Positions 41,373 through 48,661 of a DNA stretch of 64,000 nucleotides are shown in pieces. The position numbers and the translations under genes were made by a program. The number at the start of each line of letters is the position of its first letter. The first letter of the stretch is position 1. Source of the stretch: NCED01 sp035493955 (GTDB lineage Bacteria > Pseudomonadota > Alphaproteobacteria > Caulobacterales > Caulobacteraceae); assembly GCA_035493955.1 (NCBI GenBank), contig DATJHI010000013.1, positions 62,001 through 126,000 of the forward strand. Reading direction: 5' to 3'. The notes under the pieces are model-generated. The model saw only the letters and a program-made list of their open reading frames with translations, searched no databases and had not been told where the DNA came from.

Positions 41373-41519
41373 ATGACGCCCCTGGAAACCGCCGACCCCG
41401 GCACACCGCTCGGCCAGGCCATCGCCTGGTCCTACGCGGCCTTCGTGCTCGCCGCGACGATCTACGCCGTCGGCTCGGCCCTACTCCGCCTTTTCAGCAA
41501 GCCGGGGGCGTGGAAATGA
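41373..41519 (+). CDS. Single-helix membrane peptide
   Basis: A 48-residue protein, ATG 41373, TGA 41519 overlapping the next ATG. One membrane helix, about residues 17-40 (A-W-S-Y-A-A-F-V-L-A-A), with a basic C-terminus. Supported by coupled overlap with the downstream gene. Unknown. Confidence 0.52.
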   Translation: MTPLETADPGTPLGQAIAWSYAAFVLAATIYAVGSALLRLFSKPGAWK

Positions 41520-42352
41520 CCGTTCCGCTCGCCGATCAGATCGCCTGCGTGAAGCGCGAGCTCGCCCTGCGCCGCTCGGCCTACCCGCGCTGGGTCGCCG
41601 GCCACAAGCTGACCCAGGAGAAGGCCGACCACGAACTCGCCGCCATGGCCGCGGTGCTGGCCACGTTGGAGGCTGGGGATCAGTCCGGCGCGCCCGAACA
41701 AGAGCGCGAGCAGCTCGCGCCCCTCACCATCCGCCACGCCTTCGGTCGCTACTGGATCACCGACGAGACCGGCAAAAGCGTCGGATCGGAAGATGGCTAT
41801 GCGACCGTGGAGGCCGCGCGGGGGGCCGCGGACGGACGGATAGCGGCGCCCGCGATCTACGACACCGCAGACGAGCCGGGGAACGTCGGGCCCGCCCCCA
41901 ACCCTTCAGCAGACCGGGAGGCGGTTGAGCGGGTGGCGCGGCTGGCGCTGAACCTCGGCGAAGCTCGTGATGATCGCTTCAAGTTCATAATCAGGGACCC
42001 GCGAAACGCCCAGCGGCTTTCCGATGCCCTCCGCTCCGTCCTCGCCCAGCTCGCGGACGCGAAGGCGAAGTACGAACGCTGGCACCATGTCGCTATGGCG
42101 GCCGGGGTCGTCGTCTGCAATGACGGCTCGCTGGTCTACTCCCAAGCTGAGCGCCTCACTGCCGCAGAATCCACCAACGCCACCCTCCGCGCTCGGGTCG
42201 CGGAGTTGGAGGCGGCGCTGAAGCCGTTCGCGGCGATGGCGGGGCAACCCATCCTCATCAAGGCCCTGGGCAGCGCGCGTATATCTGTTGACGTCGACCA
42301 TTTTAACCGAGCCCGCGCCCTCCTCCAACCCAAGCCGGAAGGGCGCGGGTGA
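41516..42352 (+). CDS. Coiled-coil phage protein, unknown
   Basis: A 278-residue protein. The N-terminal helix has K-R-E-L-A-L-R-R-S-A-Y and E-L-A-A-M-A-A-V-L-A-T-L. The middle has a small beta block (G-R-Y-W-I-T-D-E-T-G). The C-terminal third is a coiled coil (A-E-L-E-A-A-L), then A-R-A-L-L. Such mosaics of E-A-x-x-R-V and A-x-L-E-A-A-L blocks are common in variable early phage proteins and may reflect module shuffling. Its E-R-E-Q-L-A-P-L recurs as E-R-E-Q-L-A-A-L in the 44020 gene. Confidence 0.55.
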   Translation: MTVPLADQIACVKRELALRRSAYPRWVAGHKLTQEKADHELAAMAAVLATLEAGDQSGAPEQEREQLAPLTIRHAFGRYWITDETGKSVGSEDGYATVEAARGAADGRIAAPAIYDTADEPGNVGPAPNPSADREAVERVARLALNLGEARDDRFKFIIRDPRNAQRLSDALRSVLAQLADAKAKYERWHHVAMAAGVVVCNDGSLVYSQAERLTAAESTNATLRARVAELEAALKPFAAMAGQPILIKALGSARISVDVDHFNRARALLQPKPEGRG

Positions 42353-42705
42353 TGCCGGACGAGACCGCATGGCTGATCGAAGAGACGTGGAGTGGTTTTA
42401 TCCACTATATTCACCGGGACTTCGACGCGGAGAAGTGGGTTCGCGAAACAGCGTCGCTGAGCGAACTGCCTTATCAGTGGATGCCCAGCGGGACGCGCGG
42501 CGCGACGCTCACACGTCGCAAGCCGACGATACCCTTCATCACCAAAAACGCCTCCGAAGCTATGCGGTTCGCTTCGCGCGCCGACGCCGAGGCCTGGCTA
42601 AGCGCTCAACCTAGTTGGCTGAGTTGTACCACTCAGCATCAGCCGCGAGAGCACATGTGGCCAGAGACCGTCGCCCTCCAACCCAAGGAGCCCGACCATG
42701 GGTGA
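42352..42705 (+). CDS. Early phage protein, unknown
   Basis: A 117-residue protein, GTGATG overlap with the preceding stop. L-I-E-E-T-W-S-G-F-I-H-Y-I and K-N-A-S-E-A-M-R-F-A-S-R-A-D-A-E-A-W-L (about 66-84) form a short C-terminal beta-alpha unit. No family named. Confidence 0.55.
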   Translation: MPDETAWLIEETWSGFIHYIHRDFDAEKWVRETASLSELPYQWMPSGTRGATLTRRKPTIPFITKNASEAMRFASRADAEAWLSAQPSWLSCTTQHQPREHMWPETVALQPKEPDHG

Positions 42706-43201
42706 GCACCACAAGCTCGATACCGACGATCAGGTGTTCTTCTACGAGCAGGATTTCTACGTCCTGTCGAACTTCAGCAGCTTCGAGGTCGTTTGGTCTG
42801 GCTTAACCTTCAAGACTTCTGAGCACCTATACCATTGGCTTCGGTTCATACTGTCGGAGGAGCCCGACGCTCATCAAATCGCTGGGGCAGTAAAAGAAGC
42901 TCGATCCGCACACGACGCCTTTAAAATCGCGCAAGAACACAAGTCTCTCCAGGTCGCGAACTGGGACAAGACGAAGGTCGGCCGGATGCGCGCCGTACTC
43001 CAGGAGAAGGCCAACCAGCACGAGTACGTCCGCCGCAAGCTCCTCGCCACCGGCGAACGCGAGCTGATCGAGGACTCCTGGCGTGACGACTTTTGGGGCT
43101 GGGGACCGAACCGCGACGGCCAGAACATGCTCGGCAAGCTGTGGATGGAGGTCCGATCCGAGCTGCGGGCCGTTGTCTCCAGAGGGGCCGACCATGGGTG
43201 A
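42698..43201 (+). CDS. NADAR-family protein (YbiA-like N-glycosidase fold)
   Basis: A 167-residue protein. F-Y-V-L-S-N-F-S-S-F, F-K-T-S-E-H-L-Y-H-W-L-R-F, then A-R-S-A-H-D-A-F-K-I-A, R-M-R-A-V-L and the late D-D-F-W-G-W-G-P-N-R-D-G-Q-N-M-L-G-K-L are the complete set of NADAR signatures (normal ~150-170 residues). NADAR domains remove ADP-ribose from nucleic acid or process NAD-derived metabolites and occur in defence and phage counter-defence. The S-N-F, S-E-H, and W-G-x-G-x-D-G-x-N-x-L-G motifs are all present, so activity is likely. Confidence 0.85.
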   Translation: MGEHHKLDTDDQVFFYEQDFYVLSNFSSFEVVWSGLTFKTSEHLYHWLRFILSEEPDAHQIAGAVKEARSAHDAFKIAQEHKSLQVANWDKTKVGRMRAVLQEKANQHEYVRRKLLATGERELIEDSWRDDFWGWGPNRDGQNMLGKLWMEVRSELRAVVSRGADHG

Positions 43202-43484
43202 GCAAGACAAGGGGGCGGCGGGGCCGAAGCTGACAGAGGGGATGCGGCGGTGGCTCTCCAATTATCGGCCTCAACTACAGAACGGTGTCGAAAGCCCAGT
43301 GGATACGGTGTGGACCCGTGGAGCGGGAGCGTCTTTCGAAGGCCTTCGGCAATGCCGTGCCGCTGGCCTTGTGACGTCCTGTCCAGATGACGTCTTACGC
43401 GCGGGAGGTTGGCGTCACGACCTTACGCCCAGGGGGCGCGCCGCTCTCGCCAAGTCCGCCCCTCCTGCAGATGGGGAGGGGTAG
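43194..43484 (+). CDS. Early phage protein, unknown
   Basis: A 96-residue protein. T-E-G-M-R-R-W-L-S-N, then G-L-R-Q-C-R-A-A-G-L-V and L-T-P-R-G-R-A-A-L form a winged-helix-like arrangement. The start lies in the 3' end of the NADAR gene and repeats its context (accATGGGTGAGCA), suggesting local duplication of the start region. Unknown. Confidence 0.55.
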   Translation: MGEQDKGAAGPKLTEGMRRWLSNYRPQLQNGVESPVDTVWTRGAGASFEGLRQCRAAGLVTSCPDDVLRAGGWRHDLTPRGRAALAKSAPPADGEG

Positions 43485-43568
43485 ATGGGCTGCGGCCTTA
43501 TCACAATGCTTTGTCCGTTCGGAATTTTCTTGGTGTTTTGGATCGGCTTTCGGAGCACGCGCCCATGA
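43485..43568 (+). CDS. Tiny hydrophobic peptide
   Basis: A 27-residue reading frame directly after the TAG at 43484 and ending in an ATGA overlap with the next gene. It is almost entirely hydrophobic (L-C-P-F-G-I-F-L-V-F-W-I-G-F) with a basic end. The tight fit between neighbours supports translation. Confidence 0.45.
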   Translation: MGCGLITMLCPFGIFLVFWIGFRSTRP

Positions 43569-43921
43569 CCAACCCCGATCCCCTGAGAGAGGCGCTGGAG
43601 AAAATCCGCGATCAGCCTCTTACCGCTCCCACATTCGGCGGCTCTTGGAGCAGTTGGGCTAAAGCGGTTGCGCGCAATGCCCTCGCCTCCCTCGCCGCCC
43701 CCGCGCTGGATCGGCGGGAGGTGGTGGCGAGGTATGTCTGGTTCGTCTTCGGCGATGGCCTGTCCCCGGAAGACGCGATCGCGCCCGCAAACGATGGCTA
43801 TTGGGAGTGCGTTAAATCTGCACCGGGCGCTCAGCGCGCTTGGACATGTGCCGACGCCATTCTCGCCGCCACGGCCACGTTGGAAGAGCTGGAGAGTGAC
43901 GCAGGCGAGGCCCAACCGTGA
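43565..43921 (+). CDS. Early phage protein, unknown
   Basis: A 118-residue helical protein. P-L-R-E-A-L-E-K-I-R, W-A-K-A-V-A-R-N-A-L-A-S-L and D-G-Y-W-E-C-V-K-S match the widely shuffled early-phage type whose members begin with an E-A-L-x-x-I-R helix. The frame stays open beyond the TGA (see the remnant below). Unknown. Confidence 0.55.
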   Translation: MTNPDPLREALEKIRDQPLTAPTFGGSWSSWAKAVARNALASLAAPALDRREVVARYVWFVFGDGLSPEDAIAPANDGYWECVKSAPGAQRAWTCADAILAATATLEELESDAGEAQP

Positions 43922-44023
43922 ACGCCCGCCGACATCCTGCAGATCGAGGCGGTGATTTACGGCGCGAGCATGGCGCTGGAAGAGGTCAAGCTGACCGACC
44001 CCTACACCTGGCGGGCGGCATGA
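43922..44023 (+). pseudogene. Remnant of an early gene, in frame after the previous stop
   Basis: In the same frame as the preceding gene, and beyond its stop, comes D-I-L-Q-I-E-A-V-I-Y-G-A-S-M-A-L-E-E-V, then K-L-T-D-P-Y-T-W, ending at TGA 44023. That stop makes an ATGA overlap with the next start, as true genes do here. No start codon of its own exists upstream, so this looks like the 3' end of a deleted or fused gene. Confidence 0.4.
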
Positions 44024-44550
44024 CGACCGACCCCGCCACCCAAGAGCGGGAGCAGCTCGCCGCGCTCATCCATGCGTTCTACACGCGCGAGATCGGCAGA
44101 TTGATGCAGCAGGCCGAGCACTGGGCCGCCAACGGGAAGCCGCTCGCCGTCCATCATCGGCTCCAAATGGCCGACGCCTTCTACCAGGTGGCCGTCCGGT
44201 TCGAGCCCAGCCGACGGGCGCGCGGCTGGCCCGAACCGTTTTCGGACATCGAAGCCAGCCTAAAACGACCCGAGATTAAGCCGCCGGGCCAATATCCGTC
44301 GTCGGCCTCGCTCTATCGCTATAGCGACGTGCGGTTCGTCGTGGCCGAATTGGATCGGTTGGACATGGCCGCCAGCGGGATCGCCGTCCCCGCCGAACTT
44401 CAGACCCAGATCGCCCGCGACCTCGCCTATTGCGAGGGCGCCGAAGCTCACATGGATGAGGGCCCGATCGGCAATCCGGCGGCGCAGAGCCTGATCGCCA
44501 TGGTCCGCAAATATGCGGCGCTCGCGGTAAAGGCGGGCGGTGGCAGATGA
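44020..44550 (+). CDS. Early phage protein, unknown
   Basis: A 176-residue mostly helical protein. E-R-E-Q-L-A-A-L-I-H-A-F-Y, H-R-L-Q-M-A-D-A-F-Y-Q-V, then a P-G-Q-Y-P-S-S-A-S loop and a final helix. ATG 44020 overlaps the remnant's stop. No family recognised. Confidence 0.55.
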   Translation: MTTDPATQEREQLAALIHAFYTREIGRLMQQAEHWAANGKPLAVHHRLQMADAFYQVAVRFEPSRRARGWPEPFSDIEASLKRPEIKPPGQYPSSASLYRYSDVRFVVAELDRLDMAASGIAVPAELQTQIARDLAYCEGAEAHMDEGPIGNPAAQSLIAMVRKYAALAVKAGGGR

Positions 44551-45203
44551 GCGCAAAGCCGCGCGAGATCGACCTGTGGGACCACGGCCCCCTCCGCCGC
44601 GCCGATGGCCACAAGGCCTACAACAGCTATTGGTGGCCGCTGAAGGGAGACGACTTCTGGCTGGGCGGCCGCTACCGGGGCGGCTGGCATCTCTGCGTCG
44701 TGCCGCTGAACAACGGCCACTGGCTGGCCGAGCCGCCCGGCTGCCATACCTACAGCCGCCAGTTCCCGACGCGCCACGCCGCCCTGCGCACGGCGATCGC
44801 GCACACCCTGAAAAGCCACCGCAAGGGCTGGAACCGCACCCTCCGCAAGCCCGGCCCCGCCGAGTTGGCCACCGCCAGCGCGTGGATCTTCGACATCCTG
44901 GTCCGCGAGATCGGGCCGAAGCGCCGCTGGAAATGGCGGCGGGCGCTCGGCCGAGCCGTCGCTTTGCAGGAGGCCGCACACTGGCGGATCACCCTGACCC
45001 AGGGCCGGATCAAGGACGATGCGCGCCGCCGGGTCGGCGAGGCGCCGCGCAAGGGCAAGCTGGCGATCGCCGAGTTCCGTCGCACCCTCGCCGCAGCCGA
45101 GGAGGCGGCCTCCGACCGCTACGACGGGGAACTTACCCGCGACACCATCCGCTTTTGCCACAGGGCCCTGCGGGTCGAAAAACTGCGAGCGATGCGGCCA
45201 TGA
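44547..45203 (+). CDS. Basic W-rich phage protein, unknown
   Basis: A 218-residue protein. The N-terminal beta part has A-Y-N-S-Y-W-W-P-L and G-G-W-H-L-C-V-V-P. The C-terminal part is strongly basic and helical (K-R-R-W-K-W-R-R-A-L-G-R). It may bind nucleic acid. ATGA overlaps on both sides. Unknown. Confidence 0.55.
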   Translation: MSAKPREIDLWDHGPLRRADGHKAYNSYWWPLKGDDFWLGGRYRGGWHLCVVPLNNGHWLAEPPGCHTYSRQFPTRHAALRTAIAHTLKSHRKGWNRTLRKPGPAELATASAWIFDILVREIGPKRRWKWRRALGRAVALQEAAHWRITLTQGRIKDDARRRVGEAPRKGKLAIAEFRRTLAAAEEAASDRYDGELTRDTIRFCHRALRVEKLRAMRP

Positions 45204-45463
45204 ACACCGGCCTGACCCCTCGCCTCCTCACCCTCGAGCAGGCCGCCGCCTATCTCGGCCTTCCCCTGGCCACCACCCGCAAGCTCGGCATCGGCGTCGT
45301 CCAGATGGGCGGCCGGGTGCGTTACGACCGCCTGGCGCTGGACGCCCACCTTGACGCGGTCTCGGGCCTCGACTCTCAATCGCCCCCGGCCAAGGATGAC
45401 GACCCGGAGGCGGCGCTTGAGCAGTTCGCTCGACATTTCAAAGCTGCTGCCGGGCATGCATAG
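45200..45463 (+). CDS. xis: Excisionase-like HTH protein
   Basis: An 87-residue protein just upstream of the integrase. L-T-L-E-Q-A-A-A-Y-L-G-L-P-L-A-T-T-R-K-L is a MerR/Xis-type winged-helix start, then R-V-R-Y-D-R-L-A-L-D-A-H-L, the usual R-x-x-x-x-x-L-D-x-x-L end. The gene overlaps the integrase start. Probably the recombination directionality factor. Confidence 0.72.
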   Translation: MNTGLTPRLLTLEQAAAYLGLPLATTRKLGIGVVQMGGRVRYDRLALDAHLDAVSGLDSQSPPAKDDDPEAALEQFARHFKAAAGHA

Positions 45464-46553
45464 GGTCCGCGCCCCTCGCGCCGACGGCGGCGTCACCGAG
45501 TTCTGGTACGCCTGGCGCGGCGGCCCGCGCATCCTGCGCGCTTCGGCCAAGAGCGACGCCTTGCTGGCGGCGGAGATCGCCCGCCTCGCCCCCGTCGCGA
45601 TCGCCGCCTTCGAAGCCGGCAAGCGCCCGGCCGACAGCAAGTTCCTCTTCGGCCTGATCACCCGCTACCTGGCCAGCCCCGCCTTCGAAGGGCTGGCGGA
45701 GAGGACCCGGCGCGACCGGCGCAAGTTCCTCGACCGCGCGCGAGACGACCTGGGCGAAATGGCCCTCACCGCCCTCGAGGCCCGCGGCGCCCGCAAGTTC
45801 CTGATCGACTGGCGCGACCGGTTCCAGAAGACGCCGAAGACGGCCGACGAGCTATTGGGCGCGCTGTCCATCGTCCTTCAATGGGCCCACGACAAGGGCG
45901 AGATCGGCGCCAATCCCGTGCACGAATTTCCGCGCATCTATCACTGCAATCGGGCGGAGGTGATCTGGGAGCCGCAGCACTTCGCCATCGCCCTGCCACA
46001 CAGCGCGCTTGAGCTGCAGCACGCCCTGCGCTTCGCCGCCCTGACCGGCCTGCGCGAGGCAGACCTGATCAAGGTCCCGAAGACGGCCGTCCGCGACCAC
46101 GGCATCGTCTGGCAGACCGGCAAAAGCAGCGGCCGCCGGACCGTGGTCATCCCGATCACCGAACCCTTGCGCGCCCTGCTGGCGGAGATCTTGGCGAGCC
46201 CGGCGGCGCAGGACAGCGTCACCGTCCTCAACTCATCCCGCGGCCGACCTTGGACGGCCTCGGGCCTGGCGGCCGGCGTCCGACGCATGCGGATCGACGC
46301 CGCCGCGGCGGCCGTGAAGGCGCGAGGACCGGGCGCCGAGAGCGGAATCGCCCACCTGCGCATCCACGACCTGCGCGGGACCGCGGCCACCAACTTCATC
46401 CGCGCCGGCCTCGAGCTCGGCGACGTCGCCACTATCCTCGGCTGGAAGAAGGAGAAGGTCGAGCAGATCGCCCTGCGCTACGTCACCGCCGAAGCGATCA
46501 GCCTGGCCATCGTCGAGCGGCTCCGCCGGAACACTGCGGGGATTGAGGCATGA
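45396..46553 (+). CDS. int: Tyrosine-recombinase integrase
   Basis: A 385-residue protein. Start at ATG 45396 is a choice; 45351 (390+ residues) and 45456 are possible. A SAM-like core-binding domain (about 70-150) precedes the catalytic domain: T-G-L-R-E-A-D-L (Arg I), H-D-L-R-G-T-A (H-x-x-R) and Q-I-A-L-R-Y-V with the nucleophilic Tyr. It ends about 330 bp before the 3' end of tRNA-Gln. Confidence 0.9.
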   Translation: MTTRRRRLSSSLDISKLLPGMHRVRAPRADGGVTEFWYAWRGGPRILRASAKSDALLAAEIARLAPVAIAAFEAGKRPADSKFLFGLITRYLASPAFEGLAERTRRDRRKFLDRARDDLGEMALTALEARGARKFLIDWRDRFQKTPKTADELLGALSIVLQWAHDKGEIGANPVHEFPRIYHCNRAEVIWEPQHFAIALPHSALELQHALRFAALTGLREADLIKVPKTAVRDHGIVWQTGKSSGRRTVVIPITEPLRALLAEILASPAAQDSVTVLNSSRGRPWTASGLAAGVRRMRIDAAAAAVKARGPGAESGIAHLRIHDLRGTAATNFIRAGLELGDVATILGWKKEKVEQIALRYVTAEAISLAIVERLRRNTAGIEA

Positions 46554-46843
46554 CCTTACGCTGGGAAGGTCGCGGCGAGCATCAGACGGCATTCAGCGGT
46601 CAGTTGGCCGTCGGCAGCATCGGCCGCCGCTCGGACGGCAGCTGCTGGTATCATGTGACGGCGGTAGACCTTCGTTACATCTCCAGGGCGCTCAACCTTC
46701 ACGTCGGCAACATCCGGACGGCCAAACGCGCCGTCGAGCGCGCATGGGCCGCATGGCTCTCCCGCGCCGAACTGGGCCCAGGCGGAGCCGCCCGGAACGC
46801 CGCCGGAACGGAAGCTGTAAAAGACGGTGTAAAAGATGCCTAG
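46550..46843 (+). CDS. Small protein after integrase, unknown
   Basis: A 97-residue protein overlapping the integrase stop (ATGA). H-V-T-A-V-D-L-R-Y-I-S-R-A-L-N-L plus a K/R-rich helix. The 3' end contains a short direct repeat (GTAAAAGA twice). Last gene before the attachment site. Unknown. Confidence 0.5.
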   Translation: MTLRWEGRGEHQTAFSGQLAVGSIGRRSDGSCWYHVTAVDLRYISRALNLHVGNIRTAKRAVERAWAAWLSRAELGPGGAARNAAGTEAVKDGVKDA

Positions 46844-46880
46844 ATCGTCCACTTTGTGGACGCTAAGTCACTGTATTGTT

Positions 46881-46925
46881 TGGCTGGGGGACAAGGACTC
46901 GAACCTTGAATGACGGTACCAAAAA
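46881..46925 (-). other. Probable attR, inside tRNA-Gln 3' half
   Basis: The 3' half of tRNA-Gln (T-arm to anticodon arm, 46881 to ~46925) faces the prophage and the integrase. The core of crossover cannot be located without attL, which lies outside the window. Direct evidence is only adjacency and orientation. Confidence 0.55.
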
Positions 46926-46954
46926 CCGCAGTGTTACCATTACACCATCCCCCA
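46881..46954 (-). tRNA. tRNA-Gln (anticodon TTG)
   Basis: 74 nt with encoded CCA. Acceptor TGGGGGA pairs with TCCCCCA. The anticodon arm GCGGT-TTTTGGT-ACCGT places TTG at 34-36. The T-arm has GGTTCGAGTCC. All arms are complete, so if this is the prophage attachment site the insertion restored the gene. Confidence 0.95.
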
Positions 46955-47109
46955 GCGGGGCCGCCTGCGGACCATCGGCCCGCGGCGAGGCGGTGGGAAT
47001 AACGCAAGGCCGCAGCCGTTGCAACCGGGCCCGGAGGACCCGGCCCAATAGGCCCTGAGGTTCGCTTGCGGGGAGGCGCCCCCTGCCCTATAAGGCCCGC
47101 TCTTCGTGT

Positions 47110-47186
47110 CGGAGCATAGCTCAGTCTGGTAGAGCACCACGTTCGGGACGTGGGGGTCGCAAGTTCGAATCTTGCTGCTCCGACCA
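47110..47186 (+). tRNA. tRNA-Pro (anticodon CGG)
   Basis: 77 nt with encoded CCA. Acceptor CGGAGCA pairs with TGCTCCG. The anticodon loop TTCGGGA gives CGG; the T-loop is GTTCGAATC. It lies about 155 bp from tRNA-Gln on the opposite strand. Confidence 0.95.
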
Positions 47187-47244
47187 AAAACTTCAGGGAC
47201 TTAGCCCGTACCCCTGAACCGGCTGCCCAAAGAGGTGGCCCCGC

Positions 47245-47291
47245 GCCGCCGAGCTTGGCGGCGTAACGGGAGGCGGATGCGCCAATCCGCC
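47245..47291 (-). terminator. Two short hairpins downstream of the glycine-zipper gene
   Basis: GCCGCC/GGCGGC (47245-47262) and GGCGGAT/ATCCGCC (47272-47291) lie between tRNA-Pro and the minus-strand gene's stop. There is no T-run, so factor-independent termination is uncertain. Confidence 0.3.
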
Positions 47292-47308
47292 CCTCATGTC
47301 TCTGCCGA

Positions 47309-47674
47309 CTAGCGGATCAGATTGCCCGCCGCGTCGCGATAGACCGGCCGGGTCGAGGCCACGTCGGCGTTGCGGTTGGCATCCGAAGTCCGGGCTTGGC
47401 CCCGGGCCGGCGCCCGATAGGCGGTCGTGCGGCGCGCACAGTCGCCGCCGCTGCGTCCGATCTCGTGGCCCACCACAGCGCCGCCGAGGCCGCCGACGAT
47501 CGCGCCGACGCCGCCGTGGGCGATCTGGTTGCCCAACAGGGCCCCGCCCACGCCGCCGATGACGGTCCCAGTGGTCTTGCGACCTGAACAGGAGGCGCTT
47601 GCGGCGGAAGGGACGGCGAGCAGCGGCAAGGAGAGGGCGGTAAGCAAGCTGCCCATCAGCATCAGTTTTCGCAT
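47309..47674 (-). CDS. Glycine-zipper 2TM-like surface protein
   Basis: A 121-residue protein with a signal peptide (L-L-T-A-L-S-L-P-L-L-A-V ... A-S-A, residues 1-25) and a glycine zipper (G-T-V-I-G-G-V-G-G-A-L-L-G-N-Q and I-V-G-G-L-G-G-A-V-V-G-H). This is the Rickettsia 17-kDa/glycine-zipper 2TM type. The C-terminus is Arg-rich and ends D-A-A-G-N-L-I-R. Start ATG 47674; ATG 47686 is possible. Likely envelope protein. Confidence 0.78.
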   Translation of the reverse strand: MRKLMLMGSLLTALSLPLLAVPSAASASCSGRKTTGTVIGGVGGALLGNQIAHGGVGAIVGGLGGAVVGHEIGRSGGDCARRTTAYRAPARGQARTSDANRNADVASTRPVYRDAAGNLIR

Positions 47675-47743
47675 GTCATGCCCCATTCGGCTTTGGAGTT
47701 TCCCCAGGCGGTGGGGACTCTGTCGATAAGACGGTAGACGCAT

Positions 47744-48185
47744 TCAGGAAAGGCCCATGACTGCCCGGCGAACCGCGAGCCGACCCATCGTGGAGAAAGC
47801 GCCAAGCTCGCCGTTCAGTTCCCTGAAGTGTACTTTAGCAGGGCGTCGCAACGTTAATCTTACTCAATCATGTTGCTCACGAGGGCCAAGAACTTTCACT
47901 GAAGTCCTTGCAGCGTGCGTTCCTTATTCGCGATCGAAGCGGCGCCGGCGAGGACCACCAGGACGATCTCGCTGGCGGCATCGCCTCCCGCTTCCGCATG
48001 AATCTTGCTGGGCCGGGACCGACTGTCCCAAAACAAGGCCCCGCCATGTCCTTCGACCAATCCTTGAACCTCCTGCGTGTCGCCTTGACCGTGTCAGCTC
48101 CGGCTCTGGTTCTGGCGGCGGGCCTGAAGCGGGCGCCGTCGGTAAGGCCGGCCCGCATCGCCACCGCCCTCCGGCGTCCCCACCC
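47744..48185. other. 442-bp stretch without a convincing gene
   Basis: Several short frames exist. The best is a 47-codon plus frame at 48046-48189 with a hydrophobic centre but no ribosome-binding site. No structured RNA or repeat was obvious. The A/T-rich part at 47835-47885 may be a promoter region. Confidence 0.4.
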
Positions 48186-48482
48186 TTAAGGATCGGCGGA
48201 CCCCAGGACTCGCCTGCCCTCATCGGTGAGCCGGCACACCAGCCAATCCGGCGCCATCGGATTGGCGAACCAGCGCTCCGCCCAGCCGCGCGCCAGGCAG
48301 GTGCGGATCACCTGTGGTCGGATCGGCCGCCCCTTGGCGTCGAACAGGGGAAGTTTGCGCCCGGGCTGGTCGATGCCGAGACGCAGATAAGCCGCCTCGG
48401 CCGCGGACGGCGCCGCGGGGGACGCCGCGCGCGCCGCTGGCCGTTTCGGACTCGAAGGCTCGATTTCGTCCAGCGCCATCAC
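48186..48482 (-). CDS. Conserved-type hypothetical protein
   Basis: A 98-residue protein. An Ala/Pro-rich N-terminus (1-30) precedes a compact domain: K-L-P-L-F-D-A-K-G-R-P-I, V-I-R-T-C-L-A-R-G-W-A-E-R-W and V-C-R-L-T-D-E-G-R, which looks like a small winged helix. Divergent from the tipN-like gene. Function unknown. Confidence 0.65.
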   Translation of the reverse strand: MMALDEIEPSSPKRPAARAASPAAPSAAEAAYLRLGIDQPGRKLPLFDAKGRPIRPQVIRTCLARGWAERWFANPMAPDWLVCRLTDEGRRVLGSADP

Positions 48483-48661
48483 CTCGCCCCCGGCCGCCCA
48501 CCAGGATCAACCAAGACGCTCCGGTTCGCCAGCCCCCGAAGGCGATTCGTCGCTTCCCGCCAGGGCGGTTGATCTGTAAGCTTCCCTTGAGGTGCGAAGT
48601 CGGGCGGGGGCTGGCGCGCCGGTCCGTCAAGCCGCCTTGGAAAACCATTACCGGGCAGCGC

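Larger units (their letters stand above)
1..46925. mobile_element. Tailed-phage prophage (left end outside window)
   Basis: A continuous set of phage genes in HK97/lambda-like order (terminase to tail on the minus strand, replication and immunity in the middle, integrase at the right end) runs from the left edge to tRNA-Gln. The right boundary is placed inside the tRNA-Gln gene because the tyrosine integrase lies just before its 3' end, the classic integration target. No lysis genes or attL are visible, so the element continues to the left. All structural classes seem intact, so it may be functional. Confidence 0.93.

Noticed and set aside
48046..48189. 47-codon plus-strand frame with hydrophobic centre
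   Set aside because: No ribosome-binding site and unconvincing sequence; listed only as part of the gene-free stretch.
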